From assembly GCF_016745095.1 (NCBI RefSeq), contig NZ_CP067087.1:996501-1060500 (forward strand): a DNA stretch of 64,000 nt, in the 5' to 3' direction. The notes beneath the pieces were generated by a model. That model saw only the letters and a program-made list of their open reading frames with translations, did no database searches and was not told where the DNA came from. This document shows, one piece after another, positions 1 to 7,967 of the stretch (the stretch's first letter is position 1; each line of letters opens with the position of its first letter). The stretch comes from Croceicoccus sp. YJ47. GTDB lineage: Bacteria; Pseudomonadota; Alphaproteobacteria; Sphingomonadales; Sphingomonadaceae. The translations under genes and the position numbers were made by a program.

Positions 1-620
1 TGCTCGCCTGTGCCGACCTGCTCCTTTACGATACGGCGCCCGATAGCGGGGCAATGCACGAGGAAGGGATGGAGCGCATCCATTCGGCGGTGGCGAAGAT
101 ATTGCCGATGATGACGCGGGGCAAGTCGGAGGCACGGACCGACGTGGAGCGTGTGCAGATGCATCTCATGTCCCACATGCTGCCCGGTGCGCATGGCAAG
201 CCGGGCGAGCCGGTGGGCGTGTGGCTGGACCGCGCGATGAAGACCAAGGTGGTGCCCGGGCAGTTCGAAACGTCTCCGGTGCAGGAAGGGCCGGATCACG
301 ATGCGCGCGAAAAGCTGAAAAGCCACGGGCTGCGCGTGATCGAGGTCGAACCGAACAAAAGCGGCGGATGGAAATTCGGCGGGGATGCCAAGCTTGACGA
401 TGCAGGCTGGGCGGAGGGGTATCTGGCCGTCGCCTATTCCACCAACAAGGCGCTGGCCGAGATATTCCGCGGCTCCGAATGGGCGGGCGATGGTTACCTG
501 CAATCGCTGGGCAAGATTCCGGGGGCGAAGAAGGGGATCAAGATACGGTTCGCCGGGCGATCGGCGCCGGATAATGCGCTGGCGGTGCCTTTGGCGGCGT
601 TGATGGGTGGGGATGAGTGA
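1..620 (+). CDS. Unknown protein, 5'-truncated by window edge
   Basis: The frame is open from the first bases of the window to a TGA at 618-620, so the true start lies to the left; the first ATG inside is at 54. About 206 residues are visible. I do not recognise a domain with confidence. The C-terminal half (about residues 110-205) is a compact alpha/beta-looking region with conserved-looking GDAKLDDAGW and RFAGRS segments, reminiscent of the C-terminal part of phage or plasmid replication proteins, but that is only an impression. Base composition is high-GC like the prophage and core, unlike the AT-richer genes that follow at once on the other strand. Confidence 0.55.
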   Translation, partial: LACADLLLYDTAPDSGAMHEEGMERIHSAVAKILPMMTRGKSEARTDVERVQMHLMSHMLPGAHGKPGEPVGVWLDRAMKTKVVPGQFETSPVQEGPDHDAREKLKSHGLRVIEVEPNKSGGWKFGGDAKLDDAGWAEGYLAVAYSTNKALAEIFRGSEWAGDGYLQSLGKIPGAKKGIKIRFAGRSAPDNALAVPLAALMGGDE

Positions 621-637
621 TGGGGCTCGCGCGAAAC

Positions 638-1150
638 TTATTTATCCTGATTGGGTTGCCGTGTTTCGTGTTTACCCTGAAAATAGAAACGCATGATAGG
701 CGTAATAACCGCTGGACTTGCCAGCCCTATTGCTACAGCAGTATGTCCGGTAATAGCGAGATAAATAGCTCCAAGCAAAGCCACCATCATCGCTACAAAG
801 CCCATCCATTGGCCTTGAGATACCGCACGAGAGCGGCCATTAAGTTGTGCCTGCATAAATTTGTGATAAGCGGCTTGTTCATCTTCAGCCATTTTTAGGA
901 TGCGCTCAGGCGCATCCGGCACAACTTCTCCATATCCCCTAAATTGTTCGACCGATGGCAACGGACCAGCATGCATTTGACGCTGGGATATATATATCTC
1001 ACCTTCAACACCCTCGCCCTCACCCTCGTCCGAAGGAGAGAGGACTACGGGTACATAGTTTCCCTCGTCGTCCCGAGTGTAAAGCCCTACATCGCCAGAA
1101 AGATTATTCTGCTCATCGTCACCCGGATGGCCAGGATTCGGGTTATTCAC
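638..1150 (-). CDS. DUF2335 family membrane protein
   Basis: A 170-residue protein with an acidic, disordered N-terminus (about 1-55) followed by the typical DUF2335 core: a GPLPSVEQFRGYGEVVPDAPERI-type region near residues 62-84 (read here as separate short motifs GPLP, EVVPDAPERI), an MAEDEQ segment, and two hydrophobic helices at about 115-155. Family role is unknown; members are predicted inner-membrane proteins often found in mobile DNA. The start has a GGAAAG ribosome site and overlaps the end of the upstream gene by 8 bases, so the two are probably translationally coupled. Confidence 0.8.
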   Translation of the reverse strand: MNNPNPGHPGDDEQNNLSGDVGLYTRDDEGNYVPVVLSPSDEGEGEGVEGEIYISQRQMHAGPLPSVEQFRGYGEVVPDAPERILKMAEDEQAAYHKFMQAQLNGRSRAVSQGQWMGFVAMMVALLGAIYLAITGHTAVAIGLASPAVITPIMRFYFQGKHETRQPNQDK

Positions 1151-1442
1151 TTTCCAACTCAGTCACACGTTCCATAGCAGCAGATATGTATTTACCTACC
1201 TTTTGAAAACAGCGAACGCGTTCAAACTCAACTTCACCCAACTCCCAAGTCGCCAAACTTTCAGGTGCAATGAAGCTGTCGAAAACCGAGAAGAAGCCCA
1301 TCACTCGGGCATCGGAGTTACTCTTCCCCCAAGTTTCACAGGAAATTATGCGCCCACTTCGTCCGGCTACACGCTGGACGTGCGCAACGCGATGGGCGAG
1401 TTCGCTCGGTGTCAATCCGTGCTTTTTGATCATAACGTTCAT
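1143..1442 (-). CDS. Hypothetical protein coupled to DUF2335 gene
   Basis: Encodes 99 residues with no family I can name. It is soluble-looking, with a basic N-terminal third (about residues 5-38, HGLTPSELAHRV) that could form a short helical DNA- or RNA-contacting region, and an acidic helical C-terminus. The ATG at 1442 follows a good GGAGATGG site. Its stop overlaps the start of the DUF2335 gene by 8 bases, which suggests a two-gene operon read leftward. A toxin-antitoxin or immunity-type pairing is possible but is inference only. Confidence 0.65.
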   Translation of the reverse strand: MNVMIKKHGLTPSELAHRVAHVQRVAGRSGRIISCETWGKSNSDARVMGFFSVFDSFIAPESLATWELGEVEFERVRCFQKVGKYISAAMERVTELESE

Positions 1443-1785
1443 GTGCCATCTCCGAGATGAATAACGAGCTAACGAACGATTAGGTCCAGACTACTCGCAC
1501 CTCTCATCACGCTCTTACCTGTGCACAAATGCGCCCGAGTAAACTCAACGCTGCACCTCAAACGCTCTTGAGCACACTCTTGCGACTCTGGACAAGAGCT
1601 TTTCGAATTAGGGTCGCATGGAAAGGGCAGAGAAATGCAGCTCTTCAAGCAAATTTGCTCGACAAGATTTTGAATCGAGTAGCGCATTGACGATCTGAAA
1701 TATCGATTTTTCGCAGCGCTCCTCACAATTGACTCAGGAGAGAATCGAGTCGCGCCGCATCCGTTCAAGAGCATCCATTCTGATA
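1443..1785. other. 343-bp gene-poor spacer
   Basis: This stretch lies between two leftward genes and is AT-richer than most of the window. A leftward open frame crosses it (1469-1843), but it is Cys/Ser/Arg-rich without family resemblance, overlaps the better-supported gene at 1786-2010 and has no clear ribosome site, so I leave it out. I see no RNA gene, repeat or terminator here. It presumably holds the promoter for the gene pair at 638-1442. Confidence 0.5.
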
Positions 1786-2010
1786 TTACGTGAGCAAGTC
1801 GGAAATCATTTCCGACTGCTCCAAGACCGCCATGCCGTCGCAAAACGCATAACGTTCGTTCTTTTCCATATCGGCGAGGATAGCGCGCAAGAGGACCACG
1901 ACGCGGTCACGTTCGGCGGATGGGTGGGCGCCGAGGATGGCAATTTGGCGGGTTAGCAATACGAGGGCGTGCAGGCTGGCGTCGAGCATAATGGGAACAT
2001 CGGACGGCAT
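1786..2010 (-). CDS. Small hypothetical helical protein
   Basis: A 74-residue protein that looks entirely alpha-helical (LHALVLLTRQIAIL, RDRVVVLLRAILADME). The ATG at 2010 is preceded by GAAAGGATC at suitable distance, which supports translation. I do not recognise a family. It stands alone, reading leftward, between the coupled DUF2335 pair and the decayed thermonuclease gene that reads the other way. It could be a small phage- or island-borne regulator; there is no direct evidence for that. Confidence 0.5.
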   Translation of the reverse strand: MPSDVPIMLDASLHALVLLTRQIAILGAHPSAERDRVVVLLRAILADMEKNERYAFCDGMAVLEQSEMISDLLT

Positions 2011-2140
2011 TCACGATCCTTTCACGAGTGCGTTACCGGACCTTTGCGCTGTAGGAAAGTTCTTTATTTGTTCCGTTTTGGGTACGATAGTTTGTGTTGC
2101 CCCTTGCCATAAAGATCGCGCTGCTACAGCACGTTAGATC

Positions 2141-2499
2141 ATGTCCCTGTTTCTCGCTGCCGCCCTCGTGATTCCCGCCAGTGAGGTATTTGCCTGCACG
2201 CCTGTTCGTGTGCGGGACGGCGATAGACCGCTGGGGTGCTAAGAGGGGTCGCGGATTCGGTTATCGGATATTGGGCGCGGGAGCGCGACCAGACGCGCCG
2301 GGTGAACCAGCCCTGCCCCGACGTCGGCGGGATCGAGGCGCGGGATGCTTTGGTGAAGCTCATTGGAATTCAGACAGGCATGTCCGCTTATGGTCATGTC
2401 ATGGTCGAGGGGCCGGCGATGCGGTGCATGTCGGACGGTGGCGATATAAGCTGTGCGATGGTGAAGAGCGGCCATGCGGTGCGATGGAAACGATATTAG
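2141..2499 (+). pseudogene. Decayed thermonuclease (SNase-like) gene
   Basis: The ATG at 2141 starts a signal-peptide-like segment (MSLFLAAALVIPASEVFA) followed by CTPVRVRDGD, the typical opening of secreted SNase-like nucleases in this order. A TAA at 2240-2242 breaks the frame after 33 codons, but the same frame continues with GSRIRLS, as expected. The similarity then moves to another frame near 2265, where ARERD, NQPCP and IEARDALV follow, ending at a TAG at 2497-2499. So there is at least one nonsense change plus one frameshift. The catalytic centre is not recoverable. The tail overlaps the possible upstream start of the next gene. Confidence 0.6.
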
Positions 2500-2566
2500 G
2501 GGGACCACACGTGTCGGTAGGGGAACTGGCTACCGGTTTGAAACGAGTTTTGCGTATCTGCTGACG

Positions 2567-3067
2567 ATGGCCAAACCCATCCCGCATCGCGATCTGCATA
2601 AAAAGCTTGCGACGAAGCCCGAAGGCGGTGTTCCGTGCCCCGTCTGCCTGAAAGTGTTCGAGGATACGCCAGGATGGTGCCTGCATCACGATCATTTGAT
2701 GAATTTCGCACGCGACGCGTTCAAACGGCTTTCGGTTAGCCTACGCCCTGGTGAGCGGTGGGACACTCTCTGGAATCGCCACGGGGAGGTGTTTCTTGAC
2801 GCGGTACGTTTCGATCCGATCTATATTTGTGCGCCCTGCAATTCAGGGGATGCAGGCGGCAAGACAATTGGTTGGTGCGGCCTTCCCGGGCGTGTCTATC
2901 CCGCCAGCTTTTCAATGAACGTTGCCGAGCTGAATGGGATGCGCGGCTTGCCCAAGGGCGCAGCCAAGCGGGCAAAAGCGCAGAGAATATGGGAGTTATC
3001 GAACGGACGGCATATTCAAGATCGGAAGAAGATGGTCCGCCTTGCTGCAGGAATTTTGCGCTCTTAA
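2567..3067 (+). CDS. HNH / endonuclease VII-like protein
   Basis: A 166-residue protein with a zinc-finger-type nuclease core: C24-P-V-C27, then H40-H-D-H43, then C88-A-P-C91-N92. This CxxC ... HHDH ... CxxCN layout is that of the recombination endonuclease VII branch of HNH/treble-clef nucleases, common in phage and mobile DNA. I place the start at the ATG at 2567; an in-frame ATG at 2474 would add 31 residues without family character and would overlap the decayed SNase gene. The basic C-terminus (RAKAQR, DRKK) could bind DNA. Whether it resolves branched DNA or nicks, the sequence cannot say. Confidence 0.65.
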   Translation: MAKPIPHRDLHKKLATKPEGGVPCPVCLKVFEDTPGWCLHHDHLMNFARDAFKRLSVSLRPGERWDTLWNRHGEVFLDAVRFDPIYICAPCNSGDAGGKTIGWCGLPGRVYPASFSMNVAELNGMRGLPKGAAKRAKAQRIWELSNGRHIQDRKKMVRLAAGILRS

Positions 3068-3326
3068 TGCATTCTCGCTCGGGTGGTAGCGGGGGGGGCA
3101 CGCAAACGACAGGCTGGCTGAAATCTTCCCAAGCGCGCGAACTTTCGCTGAAATATGCTGTTTCGTTGCCGTTTGTGCTGATCACTTCGGGTTGCGGCGG
3201 CCTATCTCTAATCCAAAATAGGACTGAAAATGGCAGCGTTCGGTTGACACGCCAGACACCAAGTGTACCGTAATTTTGCTTACCAGATACACATGTGTTA
3301 GTTATCAAACTAATAAGGAAATCTGT

Positions 3327-3578
3327 ATGCTCCGTAATGCGACATTCGCCATTGCATCTTTTGTTATGCTTTCTGCGCCAGCGCCGGTTATTGCTCAAGA
3401 TAATACCGCAGCTTATCATGAATGTCTGGCGTCTTGCCAAGCTTATGGCAACGATTACGGTACGTGCTATACTTACTGCTACGATCTCTACATGAAAGAC
3501 GGTGAAGAGCCAGGCGCACCGAAGCCTCCTGTCCCCGGAGTTTGCCATAGCAATCTAATTTGCGAGTATCAGTATTAG
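3327..3578 (+). CDS. Small secreted twin CX3C protein
   Basis: An 83-residue protein with a clear signal peptide (about residues 1-24, hydrophobic core FAIASFVMLSAPAPVIA) and a short mature part with four cysteines in two CX3C pairs: C33-LAS-C37 and C47-YTY-C51, nine residues apart, in a Tyr-rich helical hairpin. Two more cysteines lie at 73 and 79 after a proline-rich stretch. The spacing suits a disulfide-stapled helical hairpin in the periplasm. The start was chosen because AAGGAA lies 6 bases before ATG 3327; the frame is open further upstream. Function unknown. Confidence 0.65.
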   Translation: MLRNATFAIASFVMLSAPAPVIAQDNTAAYHECLASCQAYGNDYGTCYTYCYDLYMKDGEEPGAPKPPVPGVCHSNLICEYQY

Positions 3579-3646
3579 CATTTGATCCTCAAATGATATC
3601 GCAAATGTGGGTATTTTTCCCCTTTGAGCGCGCGGAAAAAGGTGAG

Positions 3647-4135
3647 ATGCGTGTTACGGACAAAGCGCGCGCAATCCTTCATCCTGCCAGTCAGCAGGAG
3701 AAAAATGAAACCCTCAGATGGGCGGCACTAGAGCCAAATCTGTTTCGGGAATTGCAAGAACGTTTCCCTGATATGACTCCGCCCGAGGATGGCGTCGTAA
3801 CATTCTTGAACCGACAGGGATTTAATCAAACTGCCATCGGTCCCGCTGCAAAGGCATATCTTGAAACCTTGCAGTTTTTAAAGGAAGCGGGAGCAAGCGA
3901 AAGTCATGGAGTGGGCGCGGACAAAGGCCCAGAATCGCCAATGTCGAAAGGTGATAACGGCATCACCTACGGCGGAGCCCGCGTTGGCGATCTAATTGAC
4001 TACGATAGTAGCGGAACGATAGCCAATCCTGAGCCGATGAGGGTTCGCGCTCTCTCGGATTATGGAAAGTGGGTCTTTGTCGATGGTAGCGAGACAGGAC
4101 TCGAAATCGACAGCGTAATTGTGAAGGATCGGTAG
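3647..4135 (+). CDS. Conserved hypothetical protein, N-terminus probably lost
   Basis: The visible 162 residues resemble the C-terminal two thirds of a family of alphaproteobacterial proteins that begin with a winged-helix-like domain: VTDKARAIL, RWAALEPNLF, FNQTAIGPAAKAYLETL, and a small beta-rich tail (ARVGDLIDY to EIDSVIVKD). The usual N-terminal DNA-binding-like part is missing; upstream the frame runs only to about 3560 with unrelated residues. ATG 3647 has an AAGGTGAG site directly before it, so a shortened product may still be made. I infer 5' erosion or replacement. The next gene follows immediately. Confidence 0.55.
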   Translation: MRVTDKARAILHPASQQEKNETLRWAALEPNLFRELQERFPDMTPPEDGVVTFLNRQGFNQTAIGPAAKAYLETLQFLKEAGASESHGVGADKGPESPMSKGDNGITYGGARVGDLIDYDSSGTIANPEPMRVRALSDYGKWVFVDGSETGLEIDSVIVKDR

Positions 4136-4138
4136 GAG

Positions 4139-4393
4139 GTGGAGTTTCCGCCGCGAGTCGCGACGGAGCAGGCTTTTGGCCAACGGCCTATTCCGCCAAA
4201 GCTTCCGCTTCCTAAAGAGGAACACGACGATCAGACCGGCATTGGGATGCGTAAGGCGATGTTCCCTCTCGACGAGGGTGACGTCACCTTGATCTTTCCT
4301 GAGGGGATAAGCGCCGATGGCCTTGGCGATCTGGCGGATTATCTCGAAATCTTTCTTAAGAAGGAACGGCGCAACAGGGAGCAATCAAACTGA
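4139..4393 (+). CDS. Small conserved hypothetical protein
   Basis: Starts with GTG at 4139, ten bases after an AAGGA site and 3 bases past the previous stop; an internal ATG at 4247 is the alternative start. The product has up to 84 residues. The second half, MFPLDEGDVTLIFPEG followed by a helix (DLADYLEIFLKK), matches a motif I associate with small accessory proteins lying downstream of HTH-like conserved genes in this order. Function unknown. Its position between the eroded gene and the HTH-like gene suggests one short operon. Confidence 0.45.
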   Translation: MEFPPRVATEQAFGQRPIPPKLPLPKEEHDDQTGIGMRKAMFPLDEGDVTLIFPEGISADGLGDLADYLEIFLKKERRNREQSN

Positions 4394-4436
4394 AGATCGC
4401 TCGGCCATCGCGCCGGGCTTTCTCATGGAGGGGTCT

Positions 4437-4658
4437 ATGTCGGAAATCGCAGATGAACTGCGCAATGCGTGCCGGTCCGCCAAGAAGGGCGACACCGTTG
4501 TTACCATCCACCTCTTTGGCATTGAACATGCCGAACGGCTGAAGGGGATGGATTTGAAAGCGCTCGCCGCACGAGCGGGAATCAGTGAAACCTACGGGAC
4601 AGAATTACGAAAGGGCGTCCGTCTTGCAGATTACGTAAAGATCACTGAAAGACCCTAG
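4437..4658 (+). CDS. HTH-like domain small protein
   Basis: A 73-residue protein opening with MSEIADELRNAC and continuing with an IHLFGIEHAE strand-helix, then a helix-turn-helix-like segment (LKALAARAGISETYGTELRKG, split here as two short helices) near residues 40-62. Such one-domain proteins occur singly in alphaproteobacterial accessory DNA. The ATG at 4437 is preceded by GGAGGGG, so I prefer it to in-frame starts further upstream that overlap the previous gene. It probably acts as a small DNA-binding regulator, but no target is evident. Confidence 0.55.
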   Translation: MSEIADELRNACRSAKKGDTVVTIHLFGIEHAERLKGMDLKALAARAGISETYGTELRKGVRLADYVKITERP

Positions 4659-4789
4659 CGTGGGTCACGCACGTATATAGGTCCCATATAAAATGGGCCT
4701 GGGACCTCTGCAGCGATGCCCGGTTCGATAGCTGAATACCTTGAACGATACGAGCACTGTGAAAGCAGCAATTTTTCTATCGCTGACTT

Positions 4790-5935
4790 TTACGCGACGA
4801 GATGGCTTTTTAAGTCGCGAATGCGCTCTCTTACCCACGCCTTTGCCAAGCTCGCCCGTTCTAATGAATCTTCGGAAATCTCCTCGTAATTTGTAAAGGT
4901 GAGAAATTCTTCATCATCGCGATGCCACCCATCCGGGCAACCCTCGGTTGCCGCCAGTAGCTGGTTATTTTCTATCGAAACGAAGATTTTTGGTGTGACG
5001 GACACAGATATTTGCATGCTTTCTTCGACCAGCAGCCGGTAAGAGCCGGTTTCCGGAAACCAAAGACCGGCATAAATTGTTCCGCCAACATCGGATGCAA
5101 TGTTTTTTGCCCAGCGACATGCGTAATATAGGCCGGTATGCACCTCCGGCTTCGCGTCTGAGGTTTTCTGATGAGAAAAATCTCCAATATCAGTAACATC
5201 ATCAAGAAGACTATTGACCAGATGGTCGATCTCTATTCCAAAAATCATGAACAACTGCGCTGCTGCCAATGATTTAGACGAAGGGAATTCGTTCGACATA
5301 TTATGGTCCTCCAATTGGTGAAAGAACGACGTGCATAGTGCTTTCGCCAGTGTATGTTCCTCTAGCGTCCCGGCGGCATCCAAAAACGCACGGCCTACAC
5401 CGCTCCACTTTCGCGTTGCGAGGTTAACGCCGCGAAAATTGAGATTGCCAGGGTCGAATTCCTTCGGGCATGAAGTAACATCCGTTAGGAAAACTAGCGT
5501 CGGACGGAAGCTCGCAATTCGCGTTTCATCTCGGACCCATTGGGCATAGCCGGCAAGTTGTTCGATCGTCGCGCTATGTTCGATCTTGCTTTCGACCACG
5601 ATCCACGGCCGTTTTCCGAGGAAAACAACTAGGTCAGGTCTCTGCCCCGTAATTGAGACCTGAGTTTCGACGGTGATCCGAGCACCAACACGAGCTATCT
5701 CGCTTATTTCTCCGAGCGGCCTATTTGCCAAATACGAGAGCGCAGCGAGGCCTCGCTCTTCATCAATAGCCAGCAATGCCCTTAAGCAACTCGCAAGGCA
5801 TTCGGTCATCCAATCTTCAAGGGGTGTGCGGTCACGCTTTTCACCTTCGGCAAACCGTGGGCGATAAGCGAAAAGATCGGAAAAAATGCCTCTGCTCAAT
5901 GCAAGCTCCAACTCGCCTTGCGATACTGAATTCAC
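4790..5935 (-). CDS. PD-(D/E)XK nuclease superfamily protein
   Basis: A 381-residue protein with a complete-looking PD-(D/E)XK core in its first third: E90 (TVET), RPD101 (QRPDLVVF), then VVE115-S-K117, followed by Q126 and Y130 (EQLAGYAQW). This order is that of restriction-like nucleases. The C-terminal 250 residues have no domain I can name and could recognise DNA or a partner. It stands alone, reading leftward, in AT-richer DNA next to phage genes, without a methylase. A defence role is plausible by context, not shown. The start at 5935 is the first ATG. Confidence 0.65.
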   Translation of the reverse strand: MNSVSQGELELALSRGIFSDLFAYRPRFAEGEKRDRTPLEDWMTECLASCLRALLAIDEERGLAALSYLANRPLGEISEIARVGARITVETQVSITGQRPDLVVFLGKRPWIVVESKIEHSATIEQLAGYAQWVRDETRIASFRPTLVFLTDVTSCPKEFDPGNLNFRGVNLATRKWSGVGRAFLDAAGTLEEHTLAKALCTSFFHQLEDHNMSNEFPSSKSLAAAQLFMIFGIEIDHLVNSLLDDVTDIGDFSHQKTSDAKPEVHTGLYYACRWAKNIASDVGGTIYAGLWFPETGSYRLLVEESMQISVSVTPKIFVSIENNQLLAATEGCPDGWHRDDEEFLTFTNYEEISEDSLERASLAKAWVRERIRDLKSHLVA

Positions 5936-6014
5936 TTCAATGCACTCCGTTCAAACCTGAACAATAACTTGCTCGGTTTGGCAAATATAAAGATAGACGG
6001 ACAGGAAAAAGGCA

Positions 6015-6043
6015 TTGACATATTATTCATGATGGATAATTGA
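6015..6043 (+). promoter_or_regulatory. Candidate sigma70-like promoter facing the capsid gene
   Basis: TTGACA at 6015-6020 is followed, 14 bases later, by GATAAT at 6035-6040 (or by TAATTG 17 bases later). The sequence lies in the 266-bp spacer between the leftward nuclease gene and the rightward capsid gene. The exact -35 match is striking in this GC-rich window, but the spacing to the best -10 is short, so this is tentative. Confidence 0.3.
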
Positions 6044-6201
6044 GATTTGCCGGCCTCCCCGCTTTTGCGGCCCCGGATGCTTTTGGCGAAAGAAGCCACG
6101 CCCACGCGGATGCGTTACCCGCCAGATCGGCCCGGCAACAGCCGCCTCCCGGTCAAAAACCAAGCACTGATACCGTTTGATTTTTGACCTTAGAGGGAAA
6201 G

Positions 6202-7125
6202 ATGGACCATTCCGCAGAACAGCATCGCAATACCGAATATAACGATGCCGTCAGCTTCGAGCTGGCGGCGAAGCCCGGCCTGCTTTCCCCGTTGGTCGGT
6301 TCGACCGAGAATTATGCGGGCTCCGCGTCGGCGCGGATCGAGAACCGCTTCGGCGAAGTGGATATGGAAGATTCGGGCGAACGCCTGGGCGACACGAACC
6401 TGACCGATACGCCGAGCACCACGCGCCACATCAAGGTGGGCCCTGCCGCCGACGTCGCCGAAATGATCGACAAGAACGATCAGAAGGTCACGCGGGTGCC
6501 GCTCAACAGTCCCGTCGCTGCGAACATCGCGACGGCTGCGCGCCGCTATCACGATCGCAAATGGCTGGAAGGCTATTTCGGGATGGGCTGGGAAGGTGAG
6601 CAGGGCGATATCGCCGTGCCGTTCAAGTCGGCGAACATCGTCGATCCGGGCGGAACCGGCCTTACCAAGGCGAAGCTGCTCGCGCTGCGCGAACAGATGC
6701 TGCTCTCCGATATCGATTTCGAGGAGGAAATGCCGATCCTTCTCATCACGCCCCGACAGGAAACCAACCTGTTCAATATCGAGGAATACAACAATTCTGA
6801 TTTTCAGGATGGGCACCCGCTGGTGCGCGGAGAAGTCAAGCCATGGCTTGGGTTCCGGTTTGTCGGCTTCAACCCCGACAGCAAGCGCGGATATGGCGAA
6901 GCCCGCCACCTGACCAAGCCGGAAGGTAGTACGATCCGCAGCCTGCCCGCGTTCGTGCCTTCGGGCCTGCATCGCGGTGTGTGGACCGAGTTCTGGGGGC
7001 ATATCGGCCCGCGTCCCGACAAAAAGCTGAACATCCAGCTTTACGGCGAAGCGCGCAGCGCGGTGGTCCGCACCAACGAGGACAAGTGCTTCCTGCTCGA
7101 AGTGGACGAGCAGGAAGCGGCCTGA
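6202..7125 (+). CDS. Phage major capsid protein (Phage_capsid_2-like)
   Basis: A 307-residue protein resembling the capsid family of T7-like and related podoviruses: after a short N-terminus come GSTENYAGSASARIENRFG, split here into GSTENYAG and ASARIENRFG, then TRHIKVGP, the DRKWLEGYFGMGW segment near 120-132, and a C-terminal domain ending with GEARSAVVRTNEDKCF-type residues. It builds the icosahedral shell. ATG 6202 has GAGGGAAAG before it, so I prefer it to the upstream in-frame start at 6184. Portal and scaffold genes that normally precede it are missing. Composition is high-GC, in contrast to the DNA just upstream. Confidence 0.75.
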   Translation: MDHSAEQHRNTEYNDAVSFELAAKPGLLSPLVGSTENYAGSASARIENRFGEVDMEDSGERLGDTNLTDTPSTTRHIKVGPAADVAEMIDKNDQKVTRVPLNSPVAANIATAARRYHDRKWLEGYFGMGWEGEQGDIAVPFKSANIVDPGGTGLTKAKLLALREQMLLSDIDFEEEMPILLITPRQETNLFNIEEYNNSDFQDGHPLVRGEVKPWLGFRFVGFNPDSKRGYGEARHLTKPEGSTIRSLPAFVPSGLHRGVWTEFWGHIGPRPDKKLNIQLYGEARSAVVRTNEDKCFLLEVDEQEAA

Positions 7126-7185
7126 TCCCGCACGGGGCCGGTGATCCCGGCCCCGTCATCCATTCACCCATGAAGGGAAGAACCC

Positions 7186-7608
7186 ATGAAATACGGTATC
7201 GCTTTCGCATCGGCGTCGGGCAATGACGCATTGCACCGGGCGCCCGGCACGTCGCACAATGCGGCCTAGCGCGATTATTCCAACCATTTCGACCTGGCCA
7301 CCGATGGCGGGACGGCAGAGGCGATGAAGATTGCGCGACTTGGTCCCGGCTGCGTCGTGAAGGAAACGCTGATCGAGGCGAGCGCCGATCTTTCGGCGGT
7401 GAACTTTACGATAGGGACCGAGAGCGAGCCGGCGAAATATGGGGCGGCGATCGCCGGTCCCGCCGCCAACGGGGCGAAGATCGTTTATCCCCCGCTCGCC
7501 CGCAAGCTGGATGCGAATGCGCGCGCCGAGGACGTTTTCCTGTTTCCCTCCGCCGCGATCGCGGGCGCGGGCGCGGTGCGCACCACGCTGCGCGCAAGCC
7601 ACCGGTAA
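7186..7608 (+). pseudogene. Small phage structural protein with premature TAG
   Basis: The reading frame starts with MKYGIAFASASGNDAL, is broken by TAG at 7267-7269 after 27 codons, and continues in the same frame as DYSNHFDLATDGGT and on to 7608, 140 codons in all. This small protein is typical of the gene directly after the capsid gene in such phages and may decorate the capsid. The TAG stands where a glutamate (GAG) or similar would fit, so a single substitution explains it. Either the gene is dead, the base is wrong, or an amber suppressor exists; the first two are likelier. Confidence 0.55.
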
Positions 7609-7745
7609 CCCCTTACGGCGGCGGGCTATCCTCTCCCCGCCCGCCGCCTCCACCTGTGGCGCGCCGGTTCCGGGTAACGGACCAGTCTTAACGAAGGGAT
7701 CGGGAAAGACAGGCCGGCGCGCCACTTTTTTGAACGGATGCCGCC

Positions 7746-7967
7746 ATGTCCACGCGCACGCAAACCAGCATCGTCAACGATGCGCTGACGCGGATCGGCA
7801 GCACCCGCAAGCTGATCGATATTGGCGACCCCGGCCAGCTCGCCGAGGATGCGCGGGCCATGTGGAGCAGCACCGTCGACGACGCGATTGCCAGCCATCC
7901 GTGGAACTTCGCAATCCGCCGGGCGCGGCTCAACCGGGCAGCGGAGATTCCCGCGCCGGGATATTGA
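7746..7967 (+). pseudogene. Tail tubular adaptor (gp11-like) N-terminal fragment
   Basis: 73 residues with the opening of T7 gp11-type head-tail adaptors: TSIVNDALTRIGSTRK, then ARAMWSSTVDDAIASHPWNFAIRR read as ARAMWSST and SHPWNFAIRRA. Complete members are about 180-200 residues, so roughly the last 60 percent is missing. The stop at 7965-7967 follows PAPGY, immediately beyond which the DNA continues in another frame with the tail of an unrelated large phage protein. I therefore read this as an internal deletion joining two genes. Confidence 0.6.

Noticed and set aside
1469-1843. Minus-strand frame of 124 codons
   Set aside because: No ribosome site, no family likeness, and overlap with the better-supported gene at 1786-2010.
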